From assembly GCA_002423495.1 (NCBI GenBank), contig DIWN01000045.1:3633-57104 (forward strand): DNA of 53,472 bases, read 5' to 3'. Positions 39,722-48,150 of the stretch are shown in pieces (positions within the stretch are counted from its first letter, which is position 1; each line of letters opens with the position of its first letter). The translations under genes and the position numbers were made by a program. Source of the DNA: Anaerolineaceae bacterium UBA6105. GTDB taxonomy: Bacteria > Chloroflexota > Anaerolineae > Anaerolineales > Anaerolineaceae. The notes beneath the pieces are model-generated. The model was given only the letters and a program-made list of their open reading frames with translations. It made no database searches and was not told where the DNA came from.

Positions 39722-41614
39722 TTATTCCTGATTGCGTTTCTTTTTGAAGACTGAAACCAACGGCGTCCCAGCCTCTTCGCCTGTTTCGACTTCAGGGGTT
39801 GGCATGACGGATTCAGAGTGGTAGGAGTAGTGATTGCTATTATAGGGTGAATAGTAGTTGTATCCACCATAATAGTAGTCACGACTTCTGGGGATTTTGT
39901 TGGCAACAACACCCATCACTGTGGAATCTATGCGGCGAAGTTCTTCCATTGGGCGCAGCGCAGCGATCGCCCGGGTTTGTCCGGGGATAACAACAAAAAT
40001 CACTCCGTCAACTTTGGATGAAAGGATCTGAGCGTCGGATACGATCATGGGTGGGGTGTCGATGATCACTAAATCGAATCGTTCTTCGAGGTCCTTGAGG
40101 GTTTGTGACATTCTCTCGCTGCCTAAGAGCTCTGAGGGGTTGGGGGGAATGGTGCCGCAGGTGATGACTGAAAGGTTTTCAACCTGGTCATAAGTCTTCA
40201 CCACGTCGTCGATGGTCAGTTTGCCAGTGACCACGTCACTCAAACCTCTTCGGTTCGATTTGTTGAACTGTACATGTACCTTCGGGCGTCGCATATCTCC
40301 GTCGACGATGACCACTTTTTTCCCGCTCTGAGCTTCAACGATGGCAAGGTTCGCTGCGATAGTAGATTTACCCTCTGATTCTCCTGAGCTGGTTACCAGC
40401 ATGGTTCTGGCAGGATTATCCACCGATGAATATTCGAGGTTGGTGCGCAAAGATCGAAAGGCTTCTGCAACCGGCGAGCGCGGGTTCTTCGCGACATAGA
40501 CGCCGAGGGCAACCTCGTCCTCTTTTGGGTTGTGCTTGAGTTCACCAATGAAACCAATCACCGGGACTTCCAAAACGTCTTTGATTTCGTCGGGCGTTTT
40601 AAGAGTATCATCCAAAAATTCAATCAGAAAGGCAAAACCCGCGGTCACAAACAAACCGATAGCAGCCGCGAGCATAGCGCTTTGGAGGGGTTTGGGTGAA
40701 ATCGGCGTGGTGGGTTTGATGGCTGTTTCCACCTGCATAACTGTTGGGGTGGATTGTGCCTTTGATAGGCGCAAAGTCTCAAGGCTGCTGATGCTGCTGA
40801 TGTAAATCTGTTGATAAAGTTGGAGGGTAGTCTTGAGGCGGTCGAGATCAACCGAACTGACCTCACCGGTGTCTGGGGTTCTCCCCAACACAATTAGTTG
40901 GGTATAGATTTCCTGGTAAAGGGTGAGGATTGGGCTGAGCTCATCTATTTTTGCCTGATCGTTGGCAAGACGGGCTCGATCAACTTCTGATTCGGATAAA
41001 GGATCAATATCAGACATGTCGAGTTTGAGGGCATTGATCTGAGATTGAACGTCGGTCATCTGGGCTTGAACATTTTCAATTTGCTTTTGCAGGATTTCAG
41101 TTGAGAGCGAGGTAATCTGACTTTCAATGATCGATATCTGCTCTTCAGCCTGGTCCACGCGGGCTTGAAGGTTGCGCTCTGCTGATTCATACTGAACTGT
41201 CTGAAGCTTCACATTTTGATCGATCAGGATATCCACCAGTCCGTTGGCAATGACGGCGGCCTTGTATGGGTCTGCATCCTTGACTGTCAGGACCACAAAC
41301 TTGGTTTCACCTACCTGTGTGGCAGTAGCCTGGCCTTTCATAACCGGGAAACCCAACCGATTGGAAGCTTCATAAAGCAAATCTTCGGTTGTCAGCAGCT
41401 CTGTGTAGGTGCTGATAATGTTCATATTGTTTAAATATGAATAGTAATCATAGGTTGTTTGGGCTGACGGAAGAATCACAAACCTGGCTCTTGCTTGATA
41501 GACGGGAGTTTGGCGGCTGCTCAGGTAGTAACCTATCGAACCACCAATAATTGTCCCTAAAACGACCAGCCAGAGCCAGCGTTTGAAGATTGAAAAGAGT
41601 TGTTTTATATCCAT
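39722..41614 (-). CDS. Wzc-like polysaccharide co-polymerase with BY-type tyrosine kinase domain
   Basis: A 630-residue inner-membrane protein. N-terminal helix (WLWLVVLGTIIGGSIGYYL), an extracytoplasmic Wzz-type region with coiled-coil segments (~150-260, AERNLQARVDQAEEQ and following), a second helix (~310-330) with Pro-rich PTTPISPKP before it, and a cytoplasmic BY-kinase domain: Walker A SSGESEGKST, Walker A' VVIVDGDMRRP, Walker B DLVIIDTPP. The tail after IPRSRDYYYGGYNYY carries a cluster of about nine Tyr, the autophosphorylation site. It controls chain length and export of a capsular or exopolysaccharide, probably one built by the genes at 1-9529. The neighbouring phosphatase should reverse its phosphorylation. 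It is a single chain, proteobacterial Wzc-like, rather than the split CapA/CapB of Firmicutes. Confidence 0.92.
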   Translation of the reverse strand: MDIKQLFSIFKRWLWLVVLGTIIGGSIGYYLSSRQTPVYQARARFVILPSAQTTYDYYSYLNNMNIISTYTELLTTEDLLYEASNRLGFPVMKGQATATQVGETKFVVLTVKDADPYKAAVIANGLVDILIDQNVKLQTVQYESAERNLQARVDQAEEQISIIESQITSLSTEILQKQIENVQAQMTDVQSQINALKLDMSDIDPLSESEVDRARLANDQAKIDELSPILTLYQEIYTQLIVLGRTPDTGEVSSVDLDRLKTTLQLYQQIYISSISSLETLRLSKAQSTPTVMQVETAIKPTTPISPKPLQSAMLAAAIGLFVTAGFAFLIEFLDDTLKTPDEIKDVLEVPVIGFIGELKHNPKEDEVALGVYVAKNPRSPVAEAFRSLRTNLEYSSVDNPARTMLVTSSGESEGKSTIAANLAIVEAQSGKKVVIVDGDMRRPKVHVQFNKSNRRGLSDVVTGKLTIDDVVKTYDQVENLSVITCGTIPPNPSELLGSERMSQTLKDLEERFDLVIIDTPPMIVSDAQILSSKVDGVIFVVIPGQTRAIAALRPMEELRRIDSTVMGVVANKIPRSRDYYYGGYNYYSPYNSNHYSYHSESVMPTPEVETGEEAGTPLVSVFKKKRNQE

Positions 41615-41774
41615 TCTTACCCCAGAACTGCCTAAACAGAATTGTTTTTCAATCTCTTAGAATACCATAAGTTGAGGAAAATAGAAAATTGTGCTTGCGC
41701 GGAAACTGTAGATTCTGAAGGATCTTTGAGAGTTACTTGTGAGTTTTCTCTCGTGAGTAAATCGGCTTCAATTA

Positions 41775-41783
41775 TGTTAAAAT
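41775..41783 (+). promoter_or_regulatory. Extended -10 promoter of smpB
   Basis: TGTTAAAAT (41775-41783) is a TGn-extended -10 element. It ends only eight bases before the ATG at 41792, so transcription would begin at or beside the start codon, giving a leaderless or nearly leaderless mRNA. No ribosome binding site is visible ahead of the ATG. Confidence 0.5.
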
Positions 41784-41791
41784 AGAGCCTT

Positions 41792-42241
41792 ATGGATGTA
41801 AAAGTTGTTGCAAGTAACAAAAAAGCTCGCTTTGAGTACTTTATTCAGGAAACTTTTGAGGCTGGTTTAGTCTTGAAAGGTACTGAAATTAAGTCCATTC
41901 GATTGGGGCAAATCAGCCTTCAGGAAGCATATGTGCGAACTGATGGGAAACAGGCCTGGCTGGTTGGAGCTCATGTGGCACCTTACGAGCATGCCAGCGC
42001 CACTCAGCATGATCCTATGCGCGAACGTAAGCTGCTGCTGCACAAGCGGGAAATCAAAACCCTTTGGGATGCTGTGCGGATCAAGGGGATGACGATCGTT
42101 CCAATCAAAGTCTACCTGAAAGCCGGAAGGGCTAAGCTGGAAATTGGTATCGCCAAAGGTAAAAAACAATACGACAAACGCGAAACAATCAAGGAGCGCG
42201 ACATCGCGCGCGAACACTCCCGCCGCTCCGGCGATTATTAA
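41792..42241 (+). CDS. smpB: SsrA-binding protein SmpB
   Basis: A 149-residue protein of normal SmpB length. It binds tmRNA and brings it to stalled ribosomes for trans-translation. Family signatures: VVASNKKARFEYFIQETFEAGLVL near the start, GTEIKSIRLGQISLQEAYV, the HVAPYEHAS loop, RERKLLLHKREI, VPIKVYLKAGRAKLEIGIAKGKK and the basic tail KQYDKRETIKERD followed by AREHSRR that folds in the mRNA channel. All expected elements are present. It is divergent from the BY-kinase gene and followed by an unrelated L,D-transpeptidase gene with its own promoter. Confidence 0.97.
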   Translation: MDVKVVASNKKARFEYFIQETFEAGLVLKGTEIKSIRLGQISLQEAYVRTDGKQAWLVGAHVAPYEHASATQHDPMRERKLLLHKREIKTLWDAVRIKGMTIVPIKVYLKAGRAKLEIGIAKGKKQYDKRETIKERDIAREHSRRSGDY

Positions 42242-42259
42242 CCATTGATTCTACAGATT

Positions 42260-42288
42260 TTGGCGTGGAAATTCGCCATGGATATAAT
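42260..42288 (+). promoter_or_regulatory. Promoter of the L,D-transpeptidase gene
   Basis: TTGGCG (42260-42265), 17 bp, TATAAT (42283-42288). The ATG at 42295 is only six bases beyond the -10 box, so the message should be leaderless, and no ribosome binding site is present. Confidence 0.6.
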
Positions 42289-42294
42289 TAGGCT

Positions 42295-43392
42295 ATGAAA
42301 ATAAACCAAGATATCAGCAGAAGAGATTTCCTCAAGCTCTCTGGTTATGTTGCCGGAGCAGCTATCCTGCCCTCGATCAATCCGGCAGCAGTTGTGAAAA
42401 AACAAGACTATCCCATCGGCAAAAAGCTTGGACGAGTGTGCGTGGGGGAGTATCGTTCCTGGGTTGACATGAAATCGGAGCCCAACATGAACGCTCCCGC
42501 GGTTATGCGCGCCTGGCGGGATGACGTTTTTGAAATCAAGCAAGAAGTTGTGGCAAATGTGTTGGATTTTAACCGCTATAACCAGCGTTGGTATGAAACC
42601 CCCAATGGCTTTATTTACGCCCCTTTTGTTCAGCCAATCAAACACATCGATAATGCACCTCTAAGCAGTTTGCCGCTTGACCAGGATGGTAAGCCGGGTT
42701 TGTGGGTTGAGATCACCCAACCCGTGGTCAATATGGAATTGACGAAATCACCTGCAAACGCTTCTTCATGGATCCGTGACTCTCAGGGCCTGGCTAAGCT
42801 CTATTACAGCCAGGTTTTTTGGGCTTCTGATGTCCGACAGGCGAATGGCAGAACAGAATATCTGCTCGGCGAAAAGTATGGCGCTCTTCCTGATTACTAT
42901 TGGGTGGATGCAGCCGCTTGCCGGCCTGTGACCGCGGAGGAAGTAACACCAATTCACCCGGATGTCGGCGACAAACGCATCCTGGTCAATCTTCAAACCC
43001 AAACCCTCTCCTGTTTTGAAGGCTCGCATGAGGTCTATTTCTGTGACGTTTCAACAGGATACATCAAAGAAGGTGAATGGCTGACCCCGCCGGAAACAAC
43101 TCCGGTATGGCGAAAGATGATCTCTCTCCACATGAGTGCGGGGGGTGTCTCGCAGTATGATTCGCCGGGTATTGCCTGGACGACGCTTTACCACTCCGAC
43201 GGTCAGGCAATTCACGCCGTTTACTGGCACAACAATTTTGGCATCGCCCTCTCACATGGTTGTGTCAATTGCTTGCCGGATGATGCCAAATGGATCTGGC
43301 GCTGGACGAATCCCGTGGTGGGCTACTATCCGGGTGAGCTGACAGTAACCAACGCGAGCAATTCGACCTACGTCCAGGTGATTGAAAGCTAA
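42295..43392 (+). CDS. Tat-exported L,D-transpeptidase (YkuD family)
   Basis: A 365-residue protein with a twin-arginine signal (SRRDFLKLSGYVAGAAILP, residues ~8-26). A ~210-residue middle region includes SH3-like or linker elements (YETPNGFIYAPFVQP). The C-terminal ~120 residues are the YkuD catalytic domain: ILVNLQTQTLSCFEG (substrate strand), HAVYWHNNFGIALSHGCVN with nucleophile Cys and its partner His, then LPDDAKWIWRW. These enzymes cross-link meso-diaminopimelate peptides (3-3 links) or attach proteins to peptidoglycan, acting outside the membrane. The Tat route implies folding before export, which is less common for this family. Monocistronic or loosely linked to the next gene (20 bp). 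Confidence 0.88.
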   Translation: MKINQDISRRDFLKLSGYVAGAAILPSINPAAVVKKQDYPIGKKLGRVCVGEYRSWVDMKSEPNMNAPAVMRAWRDDVFEIKQEVVANVLDFNRYNQRWYETPNGFIYAPFVQPIKHIDNAPLSSLPLDQDGKPGLWVEITQPVVNMELTKSPANASSWIRDSQGLAKLYYSQVFWASDVRQANGRTEYLLGEKYGALPDYYWVDAAACRPVTAEEVTPIHPDVGDKRILVNLQTQTLSCFEGSHEVYFCDVSTGYIKEGEWLTPPETTPVWRKMISLHMSAGGVSQYDSPGIAWTTLYHSDGQAIHAVYWHNNFGIALSHGCVNCLPDDAKWIWRWTNPVVGYYPGELTVTNASNSTYVQVIES

Positions 43393-43412
43393 TTGGGCGT
43401 AGCTGAAAAGTG

Positions 43413-44381
43413 ATGGTTGAAGTCTTCCTGCTCACCACCGATCCGACCAGCGACAAAGTCGGGAAGCTTACAGCCTGGCTTTCGACCCTTCAGGACCCAT
43501 TTCCACATCAACTTCATCTGATCGACCTTCGTCAGCAAGCTTTCTTTAAGAACGGCGCAGAAGAAACATTGATCGTTAGGGTCGATGAGAAACAGGTATC
43601 AAATCCTGAGAATCCTGAGAGCATCAGGCTTGCTTTGAGCGAAGCTCATAAGAACGCAAATTCCCCGGATTATCGACCAGCAACGACCAAAGATCGCCTT
43701 GGAGCGAGAGAGCGATTCTCCCTGTGGTTTTCAATGCACTACCTGGCATTGATCAATATCATCCTGGCTTTATACGTATTCCTGCCAATCCTCGCGCCGG
43801 TGATGATGAAGCTTGGGCAGGTGGAACCGGCCAACACCATTTATGGGCTCTACCGACCCCTTTGCCACCAACTGGCATACCGTTCCTTCTTCATTTTTGG
43901 AGAACAGGCTCACTACCCGCTGGATGTGCCGGCAGATTCTGACGGACTGAGCTATTCGCAAGTATCAGGGAACCCGAGCGATGATACGCAAGCAGCCAGT
44001 GCTTTCATTGGCAACGAAGTTGCTGGTTACAAGATTGCGCTGTGTCAGCGCGACATCGCCATTTATGGCTCACTTCTGCTTTTTGGCATGGTTTTTGTTT
44101 TTACGAGGAAAAAATTCAAACCTCTTTCCTGGTGGCTTTGGATTTTGCTGGCAATTGGACCGATGGGCTTGGACGGCGTCTGGCAACTTGTGAGCCATTT
44201 GGAACTTCCTTTCCTGAGCTGGCTGCCCGTGCATGAAAGCACGCCATTATTGCGGGTTCTGACCGGGGCTGCTTTTGGCTGGTTTACGGCCTGGTTTGGC
44301 TTTCCGACGATCGAGGAGAGCGTCCGGGATGAGCGGTTGCGCTTGGAAGCCAAGGCAGCGATAGAAAGGCGGACACACTAA
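43413..44381 (+). CDS. DUF2085 membrane protein with N-terminal glutaredoxin-like domain
   Basis: A 322-residue protein from ATG 43413 (a GTG at 43410 is also in frame). The first ~85 residues (VEVFLLTTDPTSDKVGKLTAWL, LHLIDLRQQAFFKNG, ETLIVRVD) have the length and strand/helix alternation of a glutaredoxin-like thioredoxin fold but lack a CxxC. Four helices follow with the DUF2085 motifs YGLYRPLCHQLAYRSFFIFG, ALCQRDIAIYGS and IGPMGLDGVWQL, including the conserved Cys and His. The function of DUF2085 is unknown. The fusion suggests the soluble part is a docking or degenerate redox module. It is followed by pgeF after 3 bp. Confidence 0.75.
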   Translation: MVEVFLLTTDPTSDKVGKLTAWLSTLQDPFPHQLHLIDLRQQAFFKNGAEETLIVRVDEKQVSNPENPESIRLALSEAHKNANSPDYRPATTKDRLGARERFSLWFSMHYLALINIILALYVFLPILAPVMMKLGQVEPANTIYGLYRPLCHQLAYRSFFIFGEQAHYPLDVPADSDGLSYSQVSGNPSDDTQAASAFIGNEVAGYKIALCQRDIAIYGSLLLFGMVFVFTRKKFKPLSWWLWILLAIGPMGLDGVWQLVSHLELPFLSWLPVHESTPLLRVLTGAAFGWFTAWFGFPTIEESVRDERLRLEAKAAIERRTH

Positions 44382-44384
44382 GCT

Positions 44385-45167
44385 ATGCGACAATTCCAAC
44401 AAGAAGGGCTCGTTTATTACCGGTTTGACAGTTTCGACGATGAAGCTTTGGATCACGCAATTTTTAGCCGAAAAGGGGGCAGTTCAAAAGGGCCTTTTGC
44501 GAGCCTGAATCTTGGCGGCACCAATGGGGATGACCCAGGTGATGTGCTTGCCAATCACGAAAAGTTATTCAGGGTTTTTGGGCGTCCTTATTCCAGTCGG
44601 TTTGATGTATGGCAGGTGCATGGGAAGACCATCCTGTTTGGCGATGCTCCCCGCCCACCTGAGAAAAAGCATCCTCCGGCGGACGGCATCTTTACCGATA
44701 AGACTGAGGTCACTTTGATCATGCGTTTTGCGGATTGTGTGCCACTTGTGTTTCACGACCCAGTCCAAAGAGTTGTGGGAATTGTGCACGCAGGCTGGCA
44801 GGGCACCTTGCTGCGCATAGGCGCCGAAGCCGTCAGCGCGATTGGCAGGCGTTATGGGTCCCTGGCATCCGACCTGCGCGTGGGGCTTGGCCCATCCATC
44901 TGCGGCAAGTGCTACCAGGTTGGGGAGGAAGTGCAGCAGCAGTTCCTGAAAGCATGGGGTGCAGAGTCGGACCAATTCTTTGCGAAATCGGAGAAGGGTC
45001 TTTTCCTGGATCTGTGGGGGGCGAACGAATGGGTGCTGCGCCAGGCAGGAGTGGAACAAATTGAAAACTCAAGCTTTTGCACTGCCGAAAATTTGGACGC
45101 GTGGTATTCTTACCGAAAGGAGAAAGGCATCACGGGTCGGTTTGCGGTGGTGATAGCCTTGAAATGA
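44385..45167 (+). CDS. pgeF: Purine nucleoside phosphorylase/laccase-domain protein YfiH (PgeF)
   Basis: A 260-residue protein of the DUF152/YfiH family, once called multicopper polyphenol oxidase and now known for purine-nucleoside phosphorolysis and for hydrolysing misincorporated L-Ser from UDP-MurNAc. Zinc/active-site motifs: AIFSRKGGSSKGPFASLNLG, VWQVHGK, RFADCVPLVF and IVHAGWQGTLLRI; GPSICGKCYQVG and ENLDAWYSYRKEKGITGRF end the protein. All are canonical. It is translationally close to its neighbours, with the PLP-binding protein gene starting one base after its stop, a linkage seen in many bacteria (ylmD-ylmE-sepF-ylmG). Confidence 0.93.
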   Translation: MRQFQQEGLVYYRFDSFDDEALDHAIFSRKGGSSKGPFASLNLGGTNGDDPGDVLANHEKLFRVFGRPYSSRFDVWQVHGKTILFGDAPRPPEKKHPPADGIFTDKTEVTLIMRFADCVPLVFHDPVQRVVGIVHAGWQGTLLRIGAEAVSAIGRRYGSLASDLRVGLGPSICGKCYQVGEEVQQQFLKAWGAESDQFFAKSEKGLFLDLWGANEWVLRQAGVEQIENSSFCTAENLDAWYSYRKEKGITGRFAVVIALK

Positions 45168-45168
45168 T

Positions 45169-45924
45169 ATGGAAGAAAGCCACGTTGAACTGGTCCAAAA
45201 AATCAGAGAACGGCTTGAAATCATTCGATCCAAGCTCACTCTTGCAGCCGAAAAGAGTGGCAGATCTGCGAGTGATGTTTTGATAATGGCAGTCAGTAAG
45301 CGGCAGCCGATCAGCGTGATAGAAGCGGGTTACGCCTGTGGTTTGCGATCCTTTGGTGAGAATTACGCTGAGGAGGCTGTTGAGAAGATCCACCAACTGG
45401 ATCATCTTAATGACGTCCGCTGGGAGATGATTGGACATGTACAGAGCCGCAAATCGGCACTGGTTGCCGCGAATTTTTCCAGGGTGCATTCGCTGGATAC
45501 CCTGAAACTGGCGCGCAGATTTGACTCAGCCAGATCAAGCCTGGGTAAACCTCAACCATTGGAGGTTTTATTGGAGCTGAACGTCAGTGGGGAAGCTTCA
45601 AAAGAGGGTCTGCCAGCCTGGAAAAACGATCAATGGGAAGACTTGCTTCCATTTATTGGCGAAATCCAGTCTTTTGGCGGATTGCAGCTAACTGGTCTGA
45701 TGACGATGCCGCCTCTGTTCGAAAATCCCGAACACAGCCGCCCGTTTTTCCAGCGCTTACGCCAGGCGCTGGATTATCTAAACCACCAAATACCGGGTTT
45801 AGGGCTTACAGAGCTTTCCATGGGCACATCTGCTGACTATTGCGTTGCAGTTGAGGAAGGTGCTACCATCATCCGAATTGGTCAGGCACTGCTTGGGCCA
45901 AGAATTTTCAGAACGGGAAATTGA
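45169..45924 (+). CDS. PLP-binding homeostasis protein (YggS/YlmE/PLPBP)
   Basis: A 251-residue alanine-racemase-fold protein that binds pyridoxal phosphate without known catalysis and keeps PLP and amino-acid pools in balance. The PLP Lys is in LIMAVSKRQPI, followed by GLRSFGENYAEEAVEK, RWEMIGHVQSRKS, VHSLDTLKLA, LLELNVSGEASKEG and the phosphate-binding ELSMGTSADYCVAVEEGATIIRIG. All hallmarks are present. The order pgeF - yggS - yggT matches the ylmD-ylmE-ylmG order of Gram-positive division clusters, but no sepF stands between. Confidence 0.93.
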   Translation: MEESHVELVQKIRERLEIIRSKLTLAAEKSGRSASDVLIMAVSKRQPISVIEAGYACGLRSFGENYAEEAVEKIHQLDHLNDVRWEMIGHVQSRKSALVAANFSRVHSLDTLKLARRFDSARSSLGKPQPLEVLLELNVSGEASKEGLPAWKNDQWEDLLPFIGEIQSFGGLQLTGLMTMPPLFENPEHSRPFFQRLRQALDYLNHQIPGLGLTELSMGTSADYCVAVEEGATIIRIGQALLGPRIFRTGN

Positions 45925-45925
45925 T

Positions 45926-46192
45926 ATGGAATTATTGTTTAGCTTAATTTTCTTAATCCTACAGGGTATGCGTATCTTCCTGGTCCTTGGGGCTCTTTTA
46001 CCTATGATCCTGCCTGCGGATAATGTTTTTCGCAATGGCATCGCACGTATTGTTGAACCTGTCCTGAGGCCTTTCCGCAAGATCATCAAGCCGATTTCAG
46101 GTTTTGATTTCACACCCTTTGTGCTCTACCTGCTCTTAATTGGAATTGAAGCTCTGATCAAGCGATTTTTAGTCCCCCTTGCGATCAAATAA
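45926..46192 (+). CDS. YggT/YlmG family membrane protein
   Basis: An 88-residue protein from ATG 45926, one base after the PLPBP stop, with GGGAAATTGAT ahead; the open frame further upstream lies within the PLPBP gene. It has two helices (LLFSLIFLILQGMRIFLVLG and FVLYLLLIGIEALIKRFLV). The family signature lies between them: RIVEPVLRPFRKIIKPISGFDFTPF, the usual P-(I/V)-L-x-P-x-R-(K/R)-(I/L)-(I/L)-P-P-x-x-G-x-D-x-(S/T)-P. YggT proteins are linked genetically to division and osmotic protection, with no known activity. The convergent minus-strand gene ends at the base following its stop. Confidence 0.9.
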   Translation: MELLFSLIFLILQGMRIFLVLGALLPMILPADNVFRNGIARIVEPVLRPFRKIIKPISGFDFTPFVLYLLLIGIEALIKRFLVPLAIK

Positions 46193-46894
46193 TCAGGGTT
46201 TATACAGAATTCTGCCGCAATTTTTGCAGTAGGCAATTACGTTAGGCGATTTGGCTGCCTGGATGTCCTTAGGAGGCACTGTCACGCCACAAGCGCCGCA
46301 GGTGTCATCCTTGACTTCAGCAACAGCTCTGCCGGCTTTGCTCTTCAGAAGCGTGCGGTAGATCATAAAGGTCTCTTTATCCAATTGCTCAATCAAGGCT
46401 TGTCTCTGAGAGTCCACCCGTGGTATTTCGGATTCAATTTTGTGTTTTTCCCCGATCAGCAAGGAGTTTTGTGAGGCTTTGCGATCCAAAATCTGCTGAA
46501 GGTCTGTTTTAGCAGCATCCAAGGATTCAGTTGTTTCTTCAAGCGCCATCATTGCCTGGAGTTGTTCATCTTCAAGTTTGGCGATGGTTCGACCCAGTGC
46601 CTGGGTTTCTGCCTGCAAATCCTGCAATTCCTTCGGGTTGCGGACCTTGCCGGAAAAGAGATTTGCCTGGGTTAATTCACGCTTCATCTTCTTCTCTTTT
46701 ACCTGCTCCATCAAACCCTTGACAATGGACTCCGCAGATTTGTTAATACCCTCAGCTTCTTCCAGTATTGCCTTTGCCTGGTTTATTTCTTTGTCAGCAG
46801 CAATAATTCTGTCGATCTCCTTCAAGCGGGCGTTCATCTTCATGCGCAGTGTGTCCTGAGTTTGAAGGCGAAATAGGTTGAAAGAAGTGTTCAT
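46193..46894 (-). CDS. Coiled-coil protein with C-terminal C4 zinc ribbon (PF02591-like)
   Basis: A 233-residue protein. Residues ~20-180 are a nearly continuous helical coiled coil rich in Glu, Lys and Gln (LKEIDRIIAADKEINQAKA onward, with VRNPKELQDLQAE typical of the family). A C-terminal zinc ribbon has the ligands CGACG and, after VIAYCKNCGRILY, CxxCG. This is the Cdc6-like/CT398 group (zf-RING_7), present in many bacteria, whose members are proposed to bind nucleic acid or sigma-54/flagellar factors; no agreed function exists. It is divergent from mreB, so the 146 bp between them carry both promoters. Confidence 0.85.
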   Translation of the reverse strand: MNTSFNLFRLQTQDTLRMKMNARLKEIDRIIAADKEINQAKAILEEAEGINKSAESIVKGLMEQVKEKKMKRELTQANLFSGKVRNPKELQDLQAETQALGRTIAKLEDEQLQAMMALEETTESLDAAKTDLQQILDRKASQNSLLIGEKHKIESEIPRVDSQRQALIEQLDKETFMIYRTLLKSKAGRAVAEVKDDTCGACGVTVPPKDIQAAKSPNVIAYCKNCGRILYKP

Positions 46895-46940
46895 GGCTGC
46901 TCCAGTTTTGGCGGGTTTGTAAGTATTGTAACATTCAATG

Positions 46941-46968
46941 CAGTCGTGTTCAGGCAGTCGTGTTCAGG
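46941..46968 (+). repeat. Tandem 14-bp repeat upstream of mreB
   Basis: CAGTCGTGTTCAGG is repeated head to tail (46941-46954, 46955-46968), followed by a partial third unit CAATCAGG. It ends 24 bp before the mreB -10 box and so overlaps where a -35 or an activator would bind. Confidence 0.85.
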
Positions 46969-46989
46969 CAATCAGGACTCAGCCTGTTA

Positions 46990-46998
46990 TGTTATAAT
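46990..46998 (+). promoter_or_regulatory. Extended -10 promoter of the mre operon
   Basis: TGTTATAAT (46990-46998) is a perfect TGn-extended -10 box, with no good -35 at the normal distance. The mreB leader is ~35 nt and contains GGACGGAGAA as ribosome binding site. Confidence 0.65.
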
Positions 46999-47040
46999 TG
47001 CGTGCATTATTCTCAAGGAATATTGGACGGAGAACAAACA

Positions 47041-48117
47041 TTGGCTTTCTTTAACCCTATAAAATGGCTGCTTGGGTTGCTTTCACAAGACCTGGGAATT
47101 GACCTTGGCACTGCGAACACCCTGGTCAATGTCCGCGGCAAGGGCATAGTCATCAACGAACCTTCCTGGGTTGCGATCGATAAGCGTACCCGTGAACCGC
47201 TGAAGATTGGCGCTGCTGCCAAGGCGATGGTGGGGCGTACCCCAGCCAACATGGTCACTCTCAGACCGCTGCGTGACGGCGTGATTTCGGAATATGATAT
47301 CACCCAGGCACTGCTTGAGTACTTCATCAGTAAAGCTCACGAAAACAGCATCGTGCTTTTCCCACATTCGCGGGTTGTCATTGGCATCCCATCTGGTGCA
47401 ACGGAAGTGGAAAAACGCGCGGTTTACGATGCTTCCATGTCTGCGGGGGCGCGGGAAACATACATGATTCTTGAACCCGCCGCGGCAGCTATTGGGGCGG
47501 GTCTGCCGATTGAATTAGACTCCGGTAACATGATTGTGGATATCGGTGGGGGTACCACTGAGGTGGCTGTTATCAGCGCCGGCGGCATTGTCATTTCCCG
47601 TTCTCTGCGTGTGGCCGGCGATGAATTGGATCAGGATATCATCGAATACATCCGCGGTAAATACAACTTGTTTATTGGCGAACAGATGGCAGAAAAGGTG
47701 AAAATCGCGATCGGTTCAGCTTATCCGCTCAAGGAAGAGAAGACGGTCGATGTGCGCGGGCGCAACCTGATCACCGGTTTACCTGAAGCCATCGAAATTT
47801 CGTCAATTGAGATTCGCGAAGCGCTTTCACCTTCGGTTCAGGTGATCGTGGATACCATCAAGGATGCCTTGGACGAATCTCCACCCGAGATTCTCTCGGA
47901 TCTGATGGATAATGGCATTTGCCTGGCGGGCGGAACCGCCCAACTTCAAGGTTTGGCTGAGCGTCTTTCGAATGAGATCCATGTGAGAGTTTGGGTGGCA
48001 GAAGACCCGATGACTTGTGTGGCGCGCGGCTGTGGAATGGTATTGGATGACATGGACCTATACGAAAACTTACTCGTTGGCATCGAACGGGATCCTTACA
48101 CGAATTCGCAGGGTTGA
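47041..48117 (+). CDS. mreB: Rod-shape-determining actin MreB
   Basis: A 358-residue actin-like ATPase that guides the elongation machinery. The start is TTG 47041, seven bases after GGACGGAG and giving the usual N-terminus LAFFNPIKWLLGLLSQDLGIDLGTANT; the frame opens earlier at 46960 but without conserved sequence. Phosphate-1 GIDLGTANTLV, phosphate-2 IVDIGGGTTEVAVIS and adenosine motif CLAGGTAQLQGL are intact, as are EPAAAAIGAGLP and PSGATEVEKRAV. The N-terminus (FFNPIKWLLGLLS) forms the amphipathic membrane-binding helix. It heads a set with mreC, mreD, mrdA, minC and rodA, the core of the elongasome, in a bacterium that is therefore rod-shaped or filamentous. Confidence 0.97.
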   Translation: MAFFNPIKWLLGLLSQDLGIDLGTANTLVNVRGKGIVINEPSWVAIDKRTREPLKIGAAAKAMVGRTPANMVTLRPLRDGVISEYDITQALLEYFISKAHENSIVLFPHSRVVIGIPSGATEVEKRAVYDASMSAGARETYMILEPAAAAIGAGLPIELDSGNMIVDIGGGTTEVAVISAGGIVISRSLRVAGDELDQDIIEYIRGKYNLFIGEQMAEKVKIAIGSAYPLKEEKTVDVRGRNLITGLPEAIEISSIEIREALSPSVQVIVDTIKDALDESPPEILSDLMDNGICLAGGTAQLQGLAERLSNEIHVRVWVAEDPMTCVARGCGMVLDDMDLYENLLVGIERDPYTNSQG

Positions 48118-48150
48118 TCTTCCTTGCGATCTGGATAGACCAGATTCGAT

